A stretch of DNA of 64,000 nt from Polytrichum commune (Eukaryota; Streptophyta; Polytrichopsida; Polytrichales; Polytrichaceae): NCBI GenBank assembly GCA_950295325.1, contig OX485804.1:16430001-16494000 (forward strand), given 5' to 3'. Positions 11,942 to 22,830 of the stretch are shown one piece after another (position 1 is the stretch's first letter; every line of letters starts with the position of its first letter). The translations under genes and the position numbers were made by a program. A model generated the notes under the pieces. That model had not been told where the DNA came from. It made no database searches and saw only the letters and a program-made list of their open reading frames with translations.

Positions 11942-14809
11942 CTATCGTCTTCTTCCGCGGTGGGGTCCTCCCATGTTCCGGAATGGTCGCTGAGACGAAG
12001 GGCCATATTCTGCAACAAAGTCCGGTCTCATTGTCTCTTCTTCAGGTACGATCGTGTTCTCCACCTCTCTCTGAACCTGCAATGCTCTTGAAATCACACC
12101 GTACCTGGTGGCTCCAAACTCATTTATCAGGCTATGGTGTGGTCCGATGATGAAATAGGTAGAGCACATGGCCTCCATACAACGCAACCAGCGAGCCGAT
12201 CGGTAATTGATTTTCGTCAAAATTAGCGCCTCTCGATTTGTCTTGCTCAACAAATTAACGTTGTAAGTGAAATTGTACTCCAAACACCAGCTTCCCAAAA
12301 TAGCTGCAAAAATCGCGGCTCGAAAACATACTGGGTCGCGGTGCTGGCGATGGTCAAAAGAAAATTGCATGTAAGCCACATTGCAATCCTGAGGTGTCAT
12401 GAATGAACCAGGAATCAGTGGCCAATTGTATTCCAAACTATCCACCAGGGCGTTAGTAGGCCACTTGTACCGCCTCGGGCAGTTGCAAAACCTGAGGTCA
12501 TTCCTCACATTCAAAGGGGGTTCCCTGCTCCATCCAGCACAGATACGGCGATAGACCTTGTCATGAGACTGACTTGGATCAGTACTCACTTGTCTTGATT
12601 GGCCGACATCCTCTAAAATCCATTCCAAAGCCTTCCAGGTTGGAATTGGCTGTTCCACATCCTCGTCGAACAGGGCCTCGTACTCTCCCAAGAACTTATG
12701 TGCCAATGGGCTTCTTACTCGGCTCGGAGTATTGAGCATCCTATGGACCTGGTTAGGAGGAGGTAAAAAGAACGTTACTTGATTCTGCAAATTCACTTGT
12801 GCTCTTCCTCCTGTCTGTTCCATTTGCTGATCCATCCTGTGCATTCTCTCCTTCAGCTGGTCATACTTGAATTGGTAGTGTCCGGGGCCAAGGTCAAGTC
12901 GTTTGCTGGTTGCCAACCTCTCCGAGCTAGCGTCCATCGCAGCTTGCAAAAAGTTGTCCCCTCTTAAACTCGACCTCACCCTAGCAAACTCAGCTGCCCA
13001 ATTCTTCAGCAAGGGTAAAGGACAAATTGTCAATGCGGTGTCAACCGCTACATTCCAGAATTGGAGATCTACCTCCCGCTGGGGTGGGTTTAACTCCAAA
13101 GCTGCCACCTGATGTCTTCTTTGTTGTAGTGACAACTCCAGTTGAGTGTAGTAGGTAAAAACTCTGACCCCAAATTCAGCTATACTCTGAAACATCTTGA
13201 AGGGATCAGTCACTCTTAATCCTCCTCTCACTAAAATCTCGGCGAGAAGGTTCTCACACCCATCCATTAGGGATTCTGCCCATAACTTCTCAAAATCAGA
13301 ATTGCTTAGAATTTGGTTGGATTGCAGGCTATAGACCAAAAAGAAGATATCCCGCTGTAACTCAAAGTTTTTGAACAAGGAGGTAAAGGGTGGACACACA
13401 CTCTCAATGGCCCACACACCTGACTTCATTCTCTCAATCCTTCTCCTTTTTGCTTCCAGCTCAATGTTCTGCCTCTCCAACCTCTCTTCTAATTCTTTGA
13501 TTTTCTCTCCACTCTCCAAAATCTCCCGCTCACTCACAAAGACAGCTTGTATCTGAGCCTTAAGGGATTGATTTTCTTTGGACTTACTGGCTATAGCCTT
13601 CTCTTGTCTTACCCTAAGACCTTCCCAGATATTTTTTTCTCTCTCTAAAGCCTCTTTCTCTTTCACCAGCTGGTTCTTCTCATTTGTGGCTAGGGTTAAC
13701 TCTGTAAACACCATTCCACACTTATCCTGCCACTCTTTTTGACTTTTAACACTCTCTGTGAGCTTCTCTTCCAGTTGGGCCTCTCTGATTTGCAAGCTGA
13801 TGTTGAGACCTTGCAACTGACTCTCTTTCTCTTTGGCTAGGGTTAATTCTGCTTGTAATTTGTGTATTACCCCTTCTCTGTCATGTGACTCTGGTGTGGG
13901 GCTCAATTCTGACCCTAACTCAAAAATTTGTGAAGGTACTACCAACCTAGGTAAAACCTGAAAATTTTCCCTAGGTCCTCCTATGCTTGCAAAATCCCCG
14001 CATAACTCTATGCTTTCCTCTACAATCTCGGGTGGGTCCGGACTGGCTATAGGCGACATAACAATGCGACGCTCCGGAGATGGAGCAAAATACCTAGGAC
14101 GACTCAAAAAGGGTGGAACTGATCTAAAGGAACTTGGAGAACTGGACACAACCGACAACTGGCACAAAATGCCCATATAGCCTGCACACCTCAATGGTAC
14201 CGGTCGCTTCTCCCTCTGCTTCTCAATCTCCTCTTGCATGCGGAGTCTGAGTTCCTCGGCCCAGTTGTATCTGGTGCCTCTCATCAGCGCCGTGAATGCT
14301 GCACATACCATGCAATGTTCCATTTTGCTCCCCTCCTCACCCAGTTGGATTCTCTGATGAAACACTTCCAACCATTCCTTCCAGGGTGAGCTCGCTAGTT
14401 CGATGCACCAGCCCATAGCCTCTGAATCAAATGCTAAACTTCCTCCTTTGAAAACTACTTCCCATTCCCTTGCACTGATAGGTAATTCAGCATTGAGTAG
14501 CGGCTGGCCATCCTCTTCAGGTAAGGTAGTCGCTCTGGCTATAGCCCCTGAGTTAAATTGCACACTCTCATTCTACACTTTAATCTCTCGAAACTCACTC
14601 GCCAATGCAGATTCAAAAAACTCAGACAAATCTGCTTGCCATGGCCATGAGATTTCTAACCTACACAAAAACTCCCATAGCCCAGCAGCTCTCACTTGTG
14701 GCTCTCTCTTCCGAATCTGATCTCTCACAACCTCTGGTAATTCCTGAAACACTAAGGGCTCAATTGTTACTCGACCCCTCTTGCGCTGCCTCTTTGACGA
14801 CTCTGCCAT
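11942..14809 (-). CDS. Retrotransposon 3' ORF of unknown function, split by one UAG
   Basis: I do not recognise this protein. It starts at ATG 14809-14807 (AAAATGGC context) and runs in one frame to TAG at 11942-11944, about 955 codons, interrupted only by TAG at 14573-14575 after ~78 residues. After the TAG the frame stays open for over 870 codons. The N-terminal part is basic (KRQRKRGRV near residue 8). The middle, about residues 320-470 of the whole, is a long charged heptad-like stretch typical of a coiled coil. The C-terminal ~250 residues are globular-looking with clustered Cys, Trp and Tyr, ending in a basic GGPHRGRRR tail. No membrane anchor or signal peptide is obvious, so it does not look like an envelope protein. 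It sits after pol, where Athila elements carry env-like ORFs. The UAG could be a recent nonsense mutation or a readthrough site; the bases after it do not match the well-known CARYYA context. Confidence 0.75.
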
Positions 14810-15683
14810 CTTTTGATTATAGCCTGCAAACCACTCCTCAACCACTCTCCTGATTAACCTCAATCTCAATGGTAGTCAAGATTACTGCTTGTTTCGCTCA
14901 GTATTCTCAGAGAACACTCAAAATTTCACACAGTCCTCACAATTTGAACTCTGAAATCTCCCTCGGCATGCACACTCGAACTCACACTACACATTCGTTG
15001 ATTCACTCTCAGCTGGTAACCACTAATGCACCTGTTGCATTTGTGAGGGATCCTTTGATTATAGCCTGAACTTGGTAAGAGCTTGCTCGAATTCGCGCCG
15101 CCATGTGTGGTGTGTGACAAATCATGATTAAGAGGGGAGTGGTTAGGCTCACCCGCCCCCATTATGGGCCTTGCATGATTATAGCCAGCTTTCATCATTT
15201 AACAACCCTTCAGATTTTCATCATGAGATTGTTTCCAATCATTTCTTCCTCCATTAAGCTCAATCAATCTTATCAGACCTAAATAATTAAATGAGTATCA
15301 TGTGTTATTTCCAAGATTATAGCCTATTACCATTAATTTCTAGTTTTAGTTTTGGCTTTGAAATCTAATCTTTATTAAAAGTTTAGTAGTAATTAGGCAA
15401 ATTAAAAAAAACGTCTACACTGATGTTTTAATATTTCAATTCAAAATTTAAAATCAACCTACCTGTCTTTATCGCTTCATCGAAATATGTTCTTTGCATT
15501 ATCTTTTCTCTTTGATAGATTGATTTTAGGCTGATGCTTAAATTCCCTTTGTTATGATTAACTTGATTATTGCCCAATTTAATAATTCGCGGCGTGCTAC
15601 CTAGTAATTTGAAAAATTTGAAAAATTTGCTCTTTATTACTTTTCAAACTATCTTCCCCCCTTATTTATTATACTAACTGACC
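14810..15683 (-). repeat. Non-coding spacer of the element with GATTATAGCC copies
   Basis: The spacer between gag-pol and the 3' ORF. It holds exact copies of GATTATAGCC at 15057, 15177 and 15315, with a fourth just inside the edge at 14815, all in one orientation. They belong to a wider family of GGCTATAGCC-like motifs across the LTR and the 3' third of the element. No gene is seen; a 90-codon frame on the minus strand at 14926-15198 looks accidental. Confidence 0.6.
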
Positions 15684-18600
15684 TCAGTTAGTACAATAAA
15701 TCTTAAGACGATTGCCATTAATGCGAGTAGCTAAGGGTCGACCTTGAAAATCTTCTAGATCGCAAGAGCCATTTTCATAACTTTTAACCACTTTATAAGG
15801 ACCTTGCCAACGAATTTTAAATTTTCCAGGAAATTTTTGAAAACGACTATCATAAAGTAAGACTAAGTCATTATCAGAGATGACTTTATTCTTCATCTTA
15901 CTATCATAGTAGGTTTTCCGCCATTTTTGAATTGCGGCTGTATTGAGATAAGCTTGTGCTCGGATTTCATCCAATTTTTCCAACATTGCAATCCGTTCCT
16001 CTAATGATTCTGAGTCATCTAATCGCTCTTCCAACGCTATACGTAAAGATGGTAATTCCAATTCGATGGGTAGAATAGCCTCTTGGCCATAAACCAATTG
16101 AAAAGGGGTAAATTTGGTTGTGACTTTATAGGCTGTACGATATGCCCATAAAGCATCCAATAACTTAATGTCCCAGTCAACCATAGAACCTTGGACCGTT
16201 TTGGTAATGATTTTACACAGAATTCCATTAGTCTTCTCTGTTTGACCATTGGCTCTCGGGTGATATGGGGTAGTAAGGCGATGTTTAATCTTGTATTTAT
16301 CAGTTAATAACTCAATGACATCATTAACAAAATGGGTACCTCTATCGCTAATCAACTCTCGTGGACAACCAAAGCGTGAGAGGATATTAGTTTTAAGGAA
16401 TTTAGCCACTGTTTCTTTATCATCCCGTTTAGTGGCTTCAGCCTCAGCCCATTTAGTGGCATAATCTGTAGCAACTAAAATATAACGATGACGTCCACTC
16501 TTACTAGGAGGGTTAATTGGACCAACAAAATCAATTCCCCATTTCTCAAAGGGTGCCAATGCTAGGATAGGGTGTAATGGCATTGCTGATGTGTCTGTAG
16601 GTTTACCCACCCTTTGACAAACGTCACACTGTCTAGCGTAAGTGACACAATCATTAAATAGGGTGGGCCACCAATATCCTGCTTGTAAGACTTTTCTAGC
16701 AGTGACATTCCCCGCAAAATGACCTCCTGCGGGGTCACTATGACATCCTTGCAAAATCAAGGGTATTTCTGAACTCAGAATACAACGTCTCAATACACCA
16801 TCTTTGCCCTTTTTGTACAACGTGTCGGCAATGATCGAGTATGGAGCTGCTCTAAAAGCCAATCGCTGTTGTTGTTTTTTAGAAAAATCCCTAGGGAATG
16901 TATTGGTTTGTAAGTAGTTAATTATCTCAGCGTATTCAGGAGACACCTTTTCTATGAAAAATAAATCAGCATCGGGGAAGGAGTCATCGATGGGTTCAGT
17001 GCCTAACGCATCACTTAACCGTGATAAGTGGTCTGCGTTAGCATGACTCTTACCAGGTCGAACTTGGATAGTGAAATTGAACTCTTGTAATAATAAAACC
17101 CATCTAGCTATTCTTCCACTTAATTGGGGTTTGTTTATCATGTACTTTAGGGCATCGTGATCGACATGGAATACAAACTTATACCCTAATAGGTAATGTC
17201 TAAACTTTTGCACTGAGAAGATCATTCCTAGGGCTTCCCTCTCCGTGACTGTATAATTACGCTCTGCCTGAACTAATTGACGACTAGCAAAGTATATAGG
17301 ATGGTCATGACCTTTCTCATCTTTTTGGCTTAACACAGCCCCAACTGCTACATTTGACGCATCCACATACACTTCAAAGTCTTTTTCCCAATTAGGAGCT
17401 ACTAATATTGGTGCAGAGGCTAATTTCTTTTTAAGTTTATTAAAGGCTTCCGTACATGCCTGAGTCCAAACGGGTGGGGTATTGGTCCTCTTTAACAATT
17501 CAGTCAATGGCATAGCGATGACCGAATAACGAAAGATGAAACGACGATAGTAGCCCGTGTGTCCTAAAAATCCTTTGACCTCTGAAACGGTGGTTGGTAT
17601 AGGTAATGAAGAGATGATTGCGATTTTCTCAGGGTCAGTCGCAACCCCTTGTTTTGATATTATGTGACCTACCAACTTACCAAATGGTACCAGAAACACT
17701 GACTTGGCTGTATTAATAGAAATTCCAACTTTCATACACTCATCAAAACATTCTTGAAGATGTTGTGCATGTTTCTCTTTGGTGCTATAGACTGCAAAAT
17801 CATCCAGGAAGACTTCCATTGTACGATGGAGATATTTCTGAAATGTGTTAACCCCTAATCTAGAAAAGGTTCCAGGGGAGTTACACATACCAAACGGCAT
17901 ACGGGCATGTGCGAAGACACCCCATGGTGTCGTGAAAGGAGTTAAGGGACGGTGGGGTGGATATATTGAAATTTGGTTATACCCAGAAAATCCATCCATA
18001 AAGGAATAACAATCATATCCTGCTACTCCGTCCAACATACTGTCTGTGAATGGTAGAGGAAAATAATCCTTCTTAGTGACACTGTTTAACTTCCGATAAT
18101 CCACGCATATTCGTAGTTTGCCGTTTTTCTTTGGTACTACGACTATGGGTGACACCCAATCACTATATGGAATAGGATAGATAATGCCGACTTCCAACAA
18201 TTTATCCACTTCTTCCTTAACTAATAGGGAATATTTTGGATTCATCCTATATTGTCTTTGTCGAACGGGGGTTGTTCCTTCCTCTAAAATAATCTTATGC
18301 TCACAGATCTCTGGGGGAACTCCTCGCAAATCTTTGTACGTCCATGCAAAGACTTTAATATTCCTCTTAAAGAAATCTCTCCAAAACTTCCACTCATCAT
18401 CCGTTATTTTCTCATAGACTTTGATAATGCGGGGTGTGTTATCATCACTCAAATTCATATCTTTACACACATTCTTAACCACGTAATTTTTGACAGGTTG
18501 GTCAGACTCAAACATGGTAGACTCCCATTTCTTAGCTAATTCATCCTTAACCAGTGTTTGGGGTCGTTCTTCTTCTTCTTGTACGATATGGACTAGTCTT

Positions 18601-21233
18601 AGTTGGTCAAAACTATGTATTTTCGTATTGTTGACCATGTTTACCGGTAAGGTATTCTGCCAGGCTAGAATAGCATCATCAGAATCTCCATCACCAAGTG
18701 CACAAAAGTACTCTCCCATTCCTACGGGGCCATATTGGAATGGTTTATCGTTTATCCGGTGTATGGATTCACTCACCGTAGTCTCCCTTTCTGTTTCATA
18801 GCCATCATCACTGGTGAACTCAGTTTCCTCATCTTGCGTTTCACCATGATATTGGGTAGGAAATAAAGGTAAAATTATTTTCTTTAACCCACTTCCAATG
18901 GTCAGTGTACCTTTCCCCCAATCTTCTTTGGCTTGTGCATCTAGCAACCATGTGCGTCCAAGAAGACCTGGATAAGACTGTACACCGTCCATTGTCTTAA
19001 AGACGACATAATCAATCTTATACTCAATATTGGCTACGAGAGTTGGAATTTGTTCCAATACTCCTAAGGGTTTTACTCGACTGATGTCTGCCATTTTTAA
19101 AATAATGGTGGTAGAGACTACATTAGATATCCCTAATTCGTTCATGGTTTCCACATTCATCAAATTGACACTTGATCCCGTGTCAATTTGGAATCCCGGT
19201 ATAAGAGCACCTCCTATAATGACATCAACGGTTGGGGCTCCCGGATCTCGACTTAAAGTAATGTCATGGACTGTTGCCGGTTTAGGCCGTTTACGTATCA
19301 TGGATGAACTTAAGGAATTGCGACATTGTGGTGCAACAGCCAACAATTGTTTCATTGTGATAGTTGGTTGTATTTTATCTAGATCTTCCATGATATCATA
19401 GGGTTTAAGGTCCTTAGATAACATCATCGTTCTAGACGATCGTGATGATGTCATTTTACCCTTAGGCCTTTCTCTCCTTGCTAAGGTCTTTAGACAGGGG
19501 TGAAGAACATTAGTGGGTACAATAGGTGTATGAGGGTTGGAGACAACAACTGGAGGGTTGGTAACAACAGATGGCGATGGAATCTGAGCTTGCTCAAGAA
19601 TCGTTGTTGGTACAACGTTAGCTTCCACAATTATTTTATCCTTTGGAGCTCTGATCAAGGGTGCTTGAGCATATTCAGAGAGACTCGTTTCCAAGTCACT
19701 GTGTTGTTCATTAAACCTCTCAGTACTAGACCCATTTTGTTGCTTTAAAGGTTGTTTTTGGGATCTAGTGGTCACTACACTCACTTCCTCGTCTAATCTC
19801 TTAGAGTGTTGAACTCTATGGACATTACGATCCTGTCTCTCATCCTCTTGTATAGTCACATGTTTACCTTTCTTCCAATCTCTATCAGATGGTGGACCCT
19901 CCTTACGGGGTTGATCACACTCGGTTGTAGGATGTCCTGCCTCTTTACAATTTCCACACAAAGGTATATATTGTTGAACCTTTCTAGGATTAGGACAGTC
20001 TCCTGCATAATGACCTATCTCTCCACATCTGAAACACACTACATACTGGTTGGGCATCGGTGTCTTATAATTTTGGGTTCGGGGGTTATATGGAGGACCC
20101 CTCCAATTTGGTGGTTGATTGGTATCACCCCAAGTTGGTTGATTCCCAAAACTAAGAGGCACTTGCCGACGGTTGAAATTTCTTTTGGGGTTATATCCCA
20201 TGTTGGACATATCACCCATTCGCTCTTGTTGCCAAGGTCGGGATTGGTTAGCATCTATCTGGTTGACCGCACGATTTCTAGGTAAATTCCAACACTCATT
20301 GACTGAATGATTCCCTCCACAGAAAGTGCACTTAACTCTCAAACCTTTGGGAGTGGGACATTCATTAGACAGATGACCATGACCCTTACAGTTATTACAC
20401 CATACATTGGTTCTCTCTTCAGTTGGTGGGGGTCTTTTATTAGCCCCTTTTGTGATCTTTACCTCTAGATCTGCTAACTTCTTTGTGATATCCATAAGGG
20501 CTAGTTCTTGTGAATTGTTTTGAACCACGGGTGTAGGCTTCATCATTAGCCTTGGGGGTGTAAACAAATCTGCACTAGGATGTTTGAACTGTGTGGCATC
20601 TATCATGGGCTTAGCACCTGGATATGTTAGTGATTGACCAGGCAACACTGGGTGATAAGACTGATCATTCCCATGTAGGTCATAGAGGTCGTAGTTATAA
20701 GTATCAAAAGTGTATCGATCCTCTATACGGGACTCTTCCCAAGCTTTTGCCAAAGCAAAAGCTGCCTCAGCAGTAGCTGGAGCTCTCTCTCTCACATATA
20801 ATTTTAACTCAAAAGGATATAGACCTCCTATGAATATATTCCGTAAGAAATTATTCGGGATTTGATGGTTGGGCATTCTCAGTAGGATGTCACTCATTCT
20901 TCCCCAGTAATTGTCAATGGTTTCATTTATACTCATACGAATGGTTCTCAATTTCTCCATTAAACTGTTTTCAAACCCCAAGGGCCTAAAATATTGCAGG
21001 AATGCATTCTTAAGGTCGTTCCAGTTAGCAAATGGTTGCTGACGGGAAAACCATAAGAATGCGTTCTCTTGCAATGTTGCTGCAAATACTTCCATTTGTT
21101 TGTCCGGAGGTACGCTATTTGCAGCACATGCAATCTCGAATTTCCTCACATGGACATCAGGATCTGTTCCCGGTCTACCCTGAAAATAGGGTAAGTTTAC
21201 TACACTATTGATCCTAGGAGGATTAGCCGCCAT
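15684..21233 (-). CDS. gag-pol: Gag-Pol polyprotein, Ty3/gypsy type
   Basis: Encodes the capsid and replication enzymes of the retrotransposon. The first in-frame ATG is at 21233 (CAATATGGCG), about 1849 residues; the frame is open without an ATG up to a TAG at 21741-21743. The order is: a gag capsid domain beginning with NLPYFQGRPGTDPDVHVRKFE; four CCHC-type zinc knuckles (CNNCKGHGHLSNEC, CTFCGGNHSVNEC, CFRCGEIGHYAGDC, CGNCKEAGHPTTEC), the second with a shortened spacing; aspartic protease (IDTGSSVN); reverse transcriptase with FLDDFAVYS at the catalytic aspartates; RNase H (VYVDASNVAVGAVL); integrase with an HHCC zinc motif and D-D-E residues in GIDFVGP, SDRGTHF and GQTEKTN; and a C-terminal GPYKVV-type module. 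The integrase-last order defines Ty3/gypsy. Gag and Pol are in one frame with no stop between them, so the product would be a single polyprotein cleaved by its protease. It ends in TGA with no internal stop. Confidence 0.97.
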   Translation of the reverse strand: MAANPPRINSVVNLPYFQGRPGTDPDVHVRKFEIACAANSVPPDKQMEVFAATLQENAFLWFSRQQPFANWNDLKNAFLQYFRPLGFENSLMEKLRTIRMSINETIDNYWGRMSDILLRMPNHQIPNNFLRNIFIGGLYPFELKLYVRERAPATAEAAFALAKAWEESRIEDRYTFDTYNYDLYDLHGNDQSYHPVLPGQSLTYPGAKPMIDATQFKHPSADLFTPPRLMMKPTPVVQNNSQELALMDITKKLADLEVKITKGANKRPPPTEERTNVWCNNCKGHGHLSNECPTPKGLRVKCTFCGGNHSVNECWNLPRNRAVNQIDANQSRPWQQERMGDMSNMGYNPKRNFNRRQVPLSFGNQPTWGDTNQPPNWRGPPYNPRTQNYKTPMPNQYVVCFRCGEIGHYAGDCPNPRKVQQYIPLCGNCKEAGHPTTECDQPRKEGPPSDRDWKKGKHVTIQEDERQDRNVHRVQHSKRLDEEVSVVTTRSQKQPLKQQNGSSTERFNEQHSDLETSLSEYAQAPLIRAPKDKIIVEANVVPTTILEQAQIPSPSVVTNPPVVVSNPHTPIVPTNVLHPCLKTLARRERPKGKMTSSRSSRTMMLSKDLKPYDIMEDLDKIQPTITMKQLLAVAPQCRNSLSSSMIRKRPKPATVHDITLSRDPGAPTVDVIIGGALIPGFQIDTGSSVNLMNVETMNELGISNVVSTTIILKMADISRVKPLGVLEQIPTLVANIEYKIDYVVFKTMDGVQSYPGLLGRTWLLDAQAKEDWGKGTLTIGSGLKKIILPLFPTQYHGETQDEETEFTSDDGYETERETTVSESIHRINDKPFQYGPVGMGEYFCALGDGDSDDAILAWQNTLPVNMVNNTKIHSFDQLRLVHIVQEEEERPQTLVKDELAKKWESTMFESDQPVKNYVVKNVCKDMNLSDDNTPRIIKVYEKITDDEWKFWRDFFKRNIKVFAWTYKDLRGVPPEICEHKIILEEGTTPVRQRQYRMNPKYSLLVKEEVDKLLEVGIIYPIPYSDWVSPIVVVPKKNGKLRICVDYRKLNSVTKKDYFPLPFTDSMLDGVAGYDCYSFMDGFSGYNQISIYPPHRPLTPFTTPWGVFAHARMPFGMCNSPGTFSRLGVNTFQKYLHRTMEVFLDDFAVYSTKEKHAQHLQECFDECMKVGISINTAKSVFLVPFGKLVGHIISKQGVATDPEKIAIISSLPIPTTVSEVKGFLGHTGYYRRFIFRYSVIAMPLTELLKRTNTPPVWTQACTEAFNKLKKKLASAPILVAPNWEKDFEVYVDASNVAVGAVLSQKDEKGHDHPIYFASRQLVQAERNYTVTEREALGMIFSVQKFRHYLLGYKFVFHVDHDALKYMINKPQLSGRIARWVLLLQEFNFTIQVRPGKSHANADHLSRLSDALGTEPIDDSFPDADLFFIEKVSPEYAEIINYLQTNTFPRDFSKKQQQRLAFRAAPYSIIADTLYKKGKDGVLRRCILSSEIPLILQGCHSDPAGGHFAGNVTARKVLQAGYWWPTLFNDCVTYARQCDVCQRVGKPTDTSAMPLHPILALAPFEKWGIDFVGPINPPSKSGRHRYILVATDYATKWAEAEATKRDDKETVAKFLKTNILSRFGCPRELISDRGTHFVNDVIELLTDKYKIKHRLTTPYHPRANGQTEKTNGILCKIITKTVQGSMVDWDIKLLDALWAYRTAYKVTTKFTPFQLVYGQEAILPIELELPSLRIALEERLDDSESLEERIAMLEKLDEIRAQAYLNTAAIQKWRKTYYDSKMKNKVISDNDLVLLYDSRFQKFPGKFKIRWQGPYKVVKSYENGSCDLEDFQGRPLATRINGNRLKIYCTN

Positions 21234-21756
21234 ATTGGGTAGCGGTACTATCGGTGGTAGCTGTACTACGGGTTGTAATTGTACTACTGGTTGTAAGGGA
21301 GGAGGTACTAATTGTGCTATGGGTACTGACGGTGTATAAGGCGTAAACAATGGGTTGCCTTGTACATTGGCGTAAGCCTTTGGGTCAAGTTCAGGAGATG
21401 GTGTGCATTCATAGGCAGTAGCCCACAATGGTGGAGTAGGTGAACTGGTGAGAGGTGAATTATCAGTAAATAAAACTTTCGGTGATAAGAAATCCCTCTC
21501 AACACTTGTTGTAGGTTTATTTACTGGTGTCTTAAAAATATCTCCTGGGATACTACCAGAACCCTCTCTTGCTTCCTCTAAAAATGGCTTAACCCAACTT
21601 CGTCTTCTATCCTGTGTTTGTTTCCTATACTCTCTGGCTGCCGCTCTATCTTCTCTAGCTTTATCACTAGCTGCCTTCCTTACGGATGCAGATTGAGAAT
21701 GAGATTTTTCATGTGCGGATTCCAGTTTGACTATCTGTCCCTAACTACACCATCTT

Positions 21757-22257
21757 CTACCTACATATTAAACTAAACTTAATTGGGTGAAGGTAGAGTT
21801 GTACAGGTTCTCGCTGCATAAAGTCGGGTATAAAGGGTGTGGCTCGATAATTCGGGCTTCTGAATATAAACTTGTACTTCTTCCTAGATAACTTGATTCC
21901 TTGCCATGTACCGTCCACTGGAGGTACTACTCTCGACGTTACACTCTTCAATCTTCCGTAGATACAGAATAAGAACCAAAGGGAAAAGGGTAATACAGGG
22001 ATATCATTCTTCACAATCACTCTTCTATATTCCTCTCCTTGGTCCCAAACTCTGTTGGTAATATTCCACTGCAAATCTAAGGGTAAAGCTACAAATCGCT
22101 CTATGAATTCTTTGGGTGAGGGTACTCTCTCATGCTTAATACGGATTCCGTCCCCGTGGTAAGCAAGGCGAAAAAATCTATATAAAGCCGAAAATAAATA
22201 TGGTCCCGAATATACTTCAAATGCATTAGACTCAGATATTTGCCAACACCACTCCAT
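21757..22257 (-). CDS. Retrotransposon leader ORF 2, unknown function
   Basis: A 166-codon ORF (ATG 22257, TAG 21757-21759) between leader ORF 1 and gag-pol. I do not recognise it. It is rich in aromatic residues, with a hydrophobic patch (LPFSLWFLFCIYGRL) and a basic segment (KLSRKKYKFIFRS). It could be a small globular or membrane-touching protein. It ends 13 nt before the TAG that opens the gag-pol frame and is in a different frame from it. Some large plant Ty3/gypsy elements such as Ogre carry an extra ORF upstream of gag; whether this is related is unknown. Confidence 0.55.
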   Translation of the reverse strand: MEWCWQISESNAFEVYSGPYLFSALYRFFRLAYHGDGIRIKHERVPSPKEFIERFVALPLDLQWNITNRVWDQGEEYRRVIVKNDIPVLPFSLWFLFCIYGRLKSVTSRVVPPVDGTWQGIKLSRKKYKFIFRSPNYRATPFIPDFMQREPVQLYLHPIKFSLICR

Positions 22258-22270
22258 TAATTCTTCAAGA

Positions 22271-22741
22271 CTAACTAGAGCAATATCGACACTGGGTTAT
22301 GTCGATTGTCCTAGGCAGTCTCGGTAACTCTATTTGATCTTCTCTATAATATCCTCTACGAGTCTTCGTTAGGATCCTAGTTTGGCTTGTAGACACACTA
22401 CCCCCTTCTCTAAACTCTTGTACTTTCCCTTGTTGAATATGTCTCCACAATGTTTCAGCACCGGGAAGATTATCCTCTCTATACGGGTTTCTCCTCAATC
22501 TCTCTGACGTGTTATACACGTAGTGTTCTAGTCTAGTGAGTCTATCAGTGAAGATACTCAAAAGTTCATAAATTCGGTTATCAATTTTTATAATGGGTTG
22601 GGACACTGGACAAACATGATGAGACTTAGGGTAATTTGTAGGACTAGCGACAGGTGAATGACGTGGGTTGTGACTCCTAATCTCTTGCACCTTATCCCTA
22701 ATCCTATGCCCTCTAAGTCTCCATTTGTTTTGTGTATTCAT
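22271..22741 (-). CDS. Retrotransposon leader ORF 1, unknown function
   Basis: A 156-codon ORF starting at ATG 22741, about 68 bases after the primer binding site, and ending TAG at 22271-22273. It would be the first ORF on the element transcript. The product is very basic and arginine-rich, with RDKVQEIRSHNPR near the start and a likely short helix around RIYELLSIFTDRLTRLEHYV that could mediate self-association. I recognise no family. It ends 13 bases before the ATG of the next ORF, which is in another frame. It could be nucleic-acid binding by composition only. Confidence 0.5.
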   Translation of the reverse strand: MNTQNKWRLRGHRIRDKVQEIRSHNPRHSPVASPTNYPKSHHVCPVSQPIIKIDNRIYELLSIFTDRLTRLEHYVYNTSERLRRNPYREDNLPGAETLWRHIQQGKVQEFREGGSVSTSQTRILTKTRRGYYREDQIELPRLPRTIDITQCRYCSS

Positions 22742-22808
22742 TGTAATTGACACCGGTCATTTGTTAATTATCCCTTTCCAATTTAACCTTAAAAGACGAC
22801 CACAGCCT

Positions 22809-22826
22809 TCCCCGGCAGCGGCGCCA
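22809..22826 (-). other. Primer binding site, tRNA-Asp-like
   Basis: Read on the minus strand this is TGGCGCCGCTGCCGGGGA, four bases inside the 5' LTR. As I remember the plant tRNA-Asp 3' end (ending CAACGGCGCCA), it is complementary with one mismatch. tRNA-Asp priming is known for Athila-type Ty3/gypsy elements. Confidence 0.8.
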
Positions 22827-22830
22827 AAAA

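Noticed and set aside
13983..14720. Plus-strand frames opposite the retrotransposon 3' ORF
   Set aside because: Antisense shadows with no domain; the minus strand holds the long ORF.
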